A stretch of DNA of 64,000 nucleotides, taken from assembly GCF_004193775.1 (NCBI RefSeq), contig NC_041005.1:4218501-4282500 (forward strand), written 5' to 3'. The notes below the pieces were generated by a model, which searched no databases, was not told the DNA's origin, and saw only the letters and a list, made by a program, of their open reading frames with translations. The stretch comes from Glycine soja. Its lineage: Eukaryota; Streptophyta; Magnoliopsida; Fabales; Fabaceae. The position numbers were made by a program, and so were the translations under genes. Shown here piece by piece: positions 60,074 to 64,000 of the stretch. Positions within the stretch are counted from its first letter, which is position 1, and each line of letters opens with the position of its first letter.

Positions 60074-62333
60074 TCAAATGAGATCGGCTACATTGGCTGG
60101 CAGCTCCTCAATCTGCACATTATAAAACTTTTGGATGTCAAACAGCATCCTTTCATCATCCCCAGTCACAAAATTGATAGCAACACCCTTTCTCCCAAAC
60201 CGTCCACTACGACCAATTCGATGGAGATAGTTCTCTGGCTGAGTTGGCAGATCATAATTTATAACAAGTGAGACTTGTTGGACATCAATACCACGGGCCA
60301 AAAGATCTGTGGTAATAAGAACACGGGAGGACCCAGAACGGAATTCCCGCATGATGATATCCCTTGTGTTTTGGTCCATATCTCCATGAGTGGCTGAAAC
60401 TGTGTGATCACGACTCCGCATTTTGTCTGTCAGCCAATCTACCTTGCGTCTGGTGTTCACAAAGATAACACTCTGGGTGATTGCCAAAGTTTCATAAAGA
60501 TCACATAGTGTCTCGAGCTTCCAGTCCTCCTTGTCTACATTGACAAAAAATTGCTTGATCCCCTCCAAGGTAAGCTCATCACGTTTTACTAGAATCCTCA
60601 CAGGTTTGTTCATAAACTTCCTTGTGATTTCCAGGGCTTCAGGAGGCATTGTGGCAGAGAAAACCCCAACCTGGATCTTAGGTGGCAGCAGCTGAAAAAT
60701 ATCATAGATCTGGAAGGTGGTAAAAAACAAAGTCAAAATTCAGAAGGATACACTTTATGAACCAAAAGGCAGATAAAGTTGAAGGTATTTGTATTTCATA
60801 TTAAACATGGACATGCTACCAATGCAGACCACAAACCAAAACATATAATTTTCAAAAGGCAAATATTAAGTATTTAAAGCTTCTTGCCTATAAGAACATT
60901 AAAAACTAACACTTAGTGAAAAAGATAATTTAAGTTGCCCCAAATAATAGTCTCATGCATTTTTTTTCTTCCAAAATTCATAGAGATAAAAGATGAATAT
61001 ATGAAAGAAAACAAGAGAGTTAAGAGACAGAACCAGGATTTCTATTTCTCCTATTCTTTCAGCTCCAAAATCTAGTCAATATGCACTTTGGCATCTTTAA
61101 CAGGCTACTATATTGTTGTAGTGTATCTAGTACATCAAAATGTACTGTTTGACAAACCACAACTTATTGATAGCCATTATAGCTCAGTTATCGGCATACA
61201 TTTGGTGAAAATTCAAATAAAAACACTAAATATTATTTTTAAGCCAAAATCGTATTCCAACACAACAAACAATAGAATGAAGCAAATAAAAGAGAGCAAC
61301 ATGGGAAAATGAGAGGACCTGATCCTTGAAACCTCGAGAGAGCATCTCATCTGCCTCATCCAATACAAACATCCTGATGTTATCAGAGCGCAATGATTGC
61401 CTGCGCAGCATGTCAAATACACGTCCAGGAGTACCAACAACAACATGAACCCCACTTGAGAGGATGCGTTGATCTTCACGAACACTGGTCCCACCAACAC
61501 AAGCATGAACCTTGACACCAAGATAGTCCCCTAGTGCTCGCATGACCTTTTCAATTTGTTGTGCAAGTTCACGAGTGGGAGCAAGAACCAGTGCCTGGCA
61601 TTCTACTAAGCTGTAATCAAGCTGCTGCAAAACTCCAGAACAAAAGGTAGCAGTTTTTCCAGTTCCAGATTGTGCTTGCTGAATAACATCAAGCCCCTTG
61701 CAGAAAGGAACAATCCCCCTTTGTTGAATTGCAGAGGGCTTCTCAAAACCTTCTCAGAAGTAATACAACATCCACACAAATGCTCAGTTATCAATTAAAA
61801 CAATAACAACAACAAGAATCAAAACAGAGAGTGCAGCAGCTATTCAAGATTCTGAAAGAGGAATATAATTTGACTGTAAATTAATCTCAGGTTTGATGCA
61901 GACCTAACCAATAGAAATTAAATTTCTCAAACAAGATTTAAAATTGTTGTAAATTAAAATATTAATGAACATACCATATGCATAAATACCCCTCAGAAGG
62001 TTCTCCTGCAATCCCATAGCATCAAAGCTTTCACAAACTTCGTCATAAGAAGTAAAAAAATCTTGCCCATCAGTTCCAAGTCTGGTCCCATCAACACATA
62101 AAACCAAGAATGAGCATATAATTCTAGGCATGGGCGCATCACAATTCACAGGTAGGCATTAGGTATGAAATAATAAGTTGGAATAACTAATACACAGAAT
62201 ATAAAACCATATCTCAAGCCATAGCATCTCTACTAAGCATCCATCTAAGGGAAGGGGAAACCTACAACTCATTCATCTTAGCATCATATTGACGAGCATC
62301 AAATTGTGATCCTTCTGGCGCCAACCCAGCCAT
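60074..62333 (-). CDS. EIF4A: Translation initiation factor eIF4A (DEAD-box RNA helicase)
   Basis: Four coding exons join in phase: 62266-62333, 61975-62081, 61319-61749 and 60074-60709, giving 413 aa, the standard plant eIF4A length. Motifs in order: Q motif around FEKPSAIQQ (60-68), AQSGTGKT (84-91), [19 protein letters not shown] (189-192), SAT (220-222), [16 protein letters not shown] motif IV region, [20 protein letters not shown] and [11 protein letters not shown] (365-375). All catalytic residues are intact. The protein is the cytosolic RNA helicase of the cap-binding complex eIF4F, unwinding mRNA leaders with ATP. The N-terminus [20 protein letters not shown] is that of eIF4A proper and not of the exon-junction paralogue eIF4A-III. 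Gene number within the family is not assigned. Confidence 0.97.
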
Positions 62334-62886
62334 GATAGCAAACTGCAAAGAAAAATACACATCGATTCATTTCACACCCTACAGATCAAGGTTTATATAC
62401 TGATATTTCACACATTTTAATTCACCAACTATAGTTCAAAAGACAATTTAACAACAGGAAAATAAATAAATAATCCGATTTAGCGTACTGAATAAATAGT
62501 ACTAAGCAAAACGGAGGCAGAGAATCATTGGCGTTTCTTTTATGCACAAGACAAAACTTAAACAACCCAATTAGTTATGTTAGTTTGAGTTACTTATGGT
62601 AGATGTGAGTTCTGAAATGAAAAAAAAAAAATAAAGATTTTTTATGCCAGAGAATAAATCGATCCGTGCAAAAGAGCGATAGTAATCTATAAATTAAATC
62701 TGAATAGCAGCTAAGTAACGAAATCAAACCTTCGGGAAAGATGGAGGAAGTTCGAATTATCAAACAATGAAAAAGAGTGAGTTTGTGAGAGGGGGTTGTG
62801 GGGTTAGGGTTTTCGAAACTCGAAGGGTTGTGGCGGTGGCTATGAGATGACGACGTAACAGAGAAGGCGCCGGAGAGAGTGAGCAT
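62334..62886 (-). promoter_or_regulatory. eIF4A 5' leader with intron
   Basis: An acceptor, TTTCTTTGCAG, ends at 62343, nine leader bases before the ATG. A plausible donor, AAG/GTTTGATTTC, lies at 62730, giving a 388-bp leader intron (62343-62730) and an upstream leader exon of about 62731-62890. Leader introns are common in highly expressed plant translation genes. An upstream ATG at 62886 would begin a short frame if transcription starts before it. Confidence 0.55.
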
Positions 62887-62889
62887 TGA

Positions 62890-63562
62890 AATGGGTTTCT
62901 TATTTCAATGGATTACGTTGCTTTAGTTTTCAATTCTTTCACGATTTTACCCCTGAATTTTTCTGCTAATTGCAGCCTGACCCACAAGTGTTCCGACGTC
63001 GTATCTATTTACCCCTCTCATTTTCGGAGTATGCCTTCCTCTGTTCTGTTATAATTGCAAAGATTTCATTGAAGCACGTTCAAAGGTTGTATTCATTTAA
63101 TTGATCATTTTTATGTATAATTTATCCTATTTTTAGCTTTAGTAAAAGGTTTAAATACACACACAAAAAAAAAACGCACAAAATTTAAAATAAATGGCAA
63201 ACTTTATTATTAATATTTAAGGTCAATATCAAATATGAATAAAATGAACATAAGCTATAAAAAGTAAAAACATATAATAATGATTAATTGATTTTTTATA
63301 TAATTCTTTTAGTTGTGGGAATAAATAAATAAAAGTAACAGGGTGAAAAGACGATTTCTTTTTTCAGTAACTACAATGGCAAACTTGTAATTTGACCCTA
63401 AAAAAAACTTGTAAGTTGCGTCATTGAAGAGAAAAAAAATCTACAATCACTCTAATAATTTAAACATAATATTAAAATTATACTTTTCATTAATTAATCT
63501 TAAATTCGAGTCTCACGCTCTCAGCTTTTGTCTTTCTTTTTAACGCTTTTATGTATCTTATT

Positions 63563-63611
<49 letters not shown>

Positions 63612-64000
63612 TTAGCATAACTCGCAACTCTACTAATTTTTTCTCATGCGAATGAAGCTGTAAAAAATTGTGTTTTCTTTATTCATCTGTTTTCTCTCCT
63701 TTTATTTCGTTCTAAAAAAAAAAAAAAGGGTTAGTCTTGGATCCTCTTGTATACATAAGTGTGTAAAATGTCAAACTATTATTTTTTTCTTAGGCATTCT
63801 CCTCATTTTCCTTCACATCCGCTCTCACGTAAAATGATGGATCGCACTCTCTTATGTTGCATTTGGCAATTTTGCTTTTGCAGAGAGAGAGAAAGGAAAG
63901 CAAAATAACAAAAAAATATAGTCTCCTGGAGGGAAAATAGGTACTTATCTCATCCGCGAACAACAAATCTCTCAAGCCATCTGAAATGTCTTGAATGGCA
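62890..64000. other. eIF4A upstream region and right edge
   Basis: No confident gene. An AT microsatellite lies at 63565-63604. At the extreme right the minus strand is open from the window edge to a stop at 63790. It starts AIQDISDGLRDLLFADE, which has a protein-like look, but the rest turns hydrophobic and then basic without a recognised family. It may be an exon end running into an intron. Confidence 0.35.
63565..63604. repeat. (AT)n microsatellite
   Basis: About 20 uninterrupted AT units in intergenic DNA. Confidence 0.95.

Noticed and set aside
60074..62333. eIF4A-III (exon-junction helicase)
   Set aside because: The N-terminus and the 413-aa length match cytosolic eIF4A, not the longer eIF4A-III form.
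1..64000. CRISPR arrays, bacterial operons, organellar DNA, or a novel defence or biosynthetic cluster
   Set aside because: Intron-rich plant genes of unrelated primary functions; no regular spacer arrays or co-directional clusters were seen.

Overview
The window is AT-rich plant nuclear DNA with long introns, many retroelement and MITE remnants and no operon logic. Codon choice, protein sequences and repeat types fit a legume, most likely Glycine (soybean). That assignment is by recognition only, not by a search. I reconstructed eight confident protein-coding genes by joining exons across GT-AG introns (one GC-AG) and checking reading phase. All eight come out complete: a MAX1-type cytochrome P450 (CYP711A, +), an IQ67-domain protein (-), a mitochondrial CoA-type carrier (-), a small membrane-anchored protein of unknown function (-), a LOG-type cytokinin-activating enzyme (+), a NIPA-type magnesium transporter (-), a DUF3511 protein (-) and translation initiation factor eIF4A (-).

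Layout. 1-7.1 kb is gene-free and holds a 2.5-kb solo LTR (568-3091) with a perfect 5-bp target duplication and an internal 175-bp triplication. 7.1-13.6 kb is MAX1 with five exons; its introns carry a long AT microsatellite, an 89-bp tandem duplication and a MITE. 14.6-16.6 kb is the IQD gene, with a SINE-like insertion in intron 2. 16.6-22 kb is intergenic and holds a foldback element around a GC-rich, exon-like patch. 22-25.6 kb is the mitochondrial carrier. 25.6-29.9 kb is repeat-rich intergenic DNA. 29.9-30.6 kb is the unknown membrane protein. 32.4-37.9 kb is a decayed PIF/Harbinger DNA transposon with TAA target duplication, two dead ORFs and a 1,345-bp solo LTR inserted in its transposase. 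39.9-42.1 kb is the LOG gene, 48.3-52.2 kb NIPA, 55.7-56.1 kb DUF3511 and 60.1-62.9 kb eIF4A with a 5'UTR intron. The right edge is unassigned.

The gene order carries information. From memory, MAX1 and an IQD gene are neighbours in Arabidopsis (At2g26170/At2g26180), and LOG8, a NIPA gene and a DUF3511 gene are neighbours at At5g11950-At5g11970. The window therefore seems to keep two ancestral microsyntenic blocks side by side. It also places a strigolactone-biosynthesis gene and a cytokinin-activation gene, which act in opposite directions on shoot branching, about 26 kb apart. I saw no clear new multi-gene system. The most distinctive structures are the nested transposon with its frame-preserving 5-bp target duplication, the LTR clusters of short palindromes, the GC-AG intron, and the foldback element that may carry a captured gene fragment.
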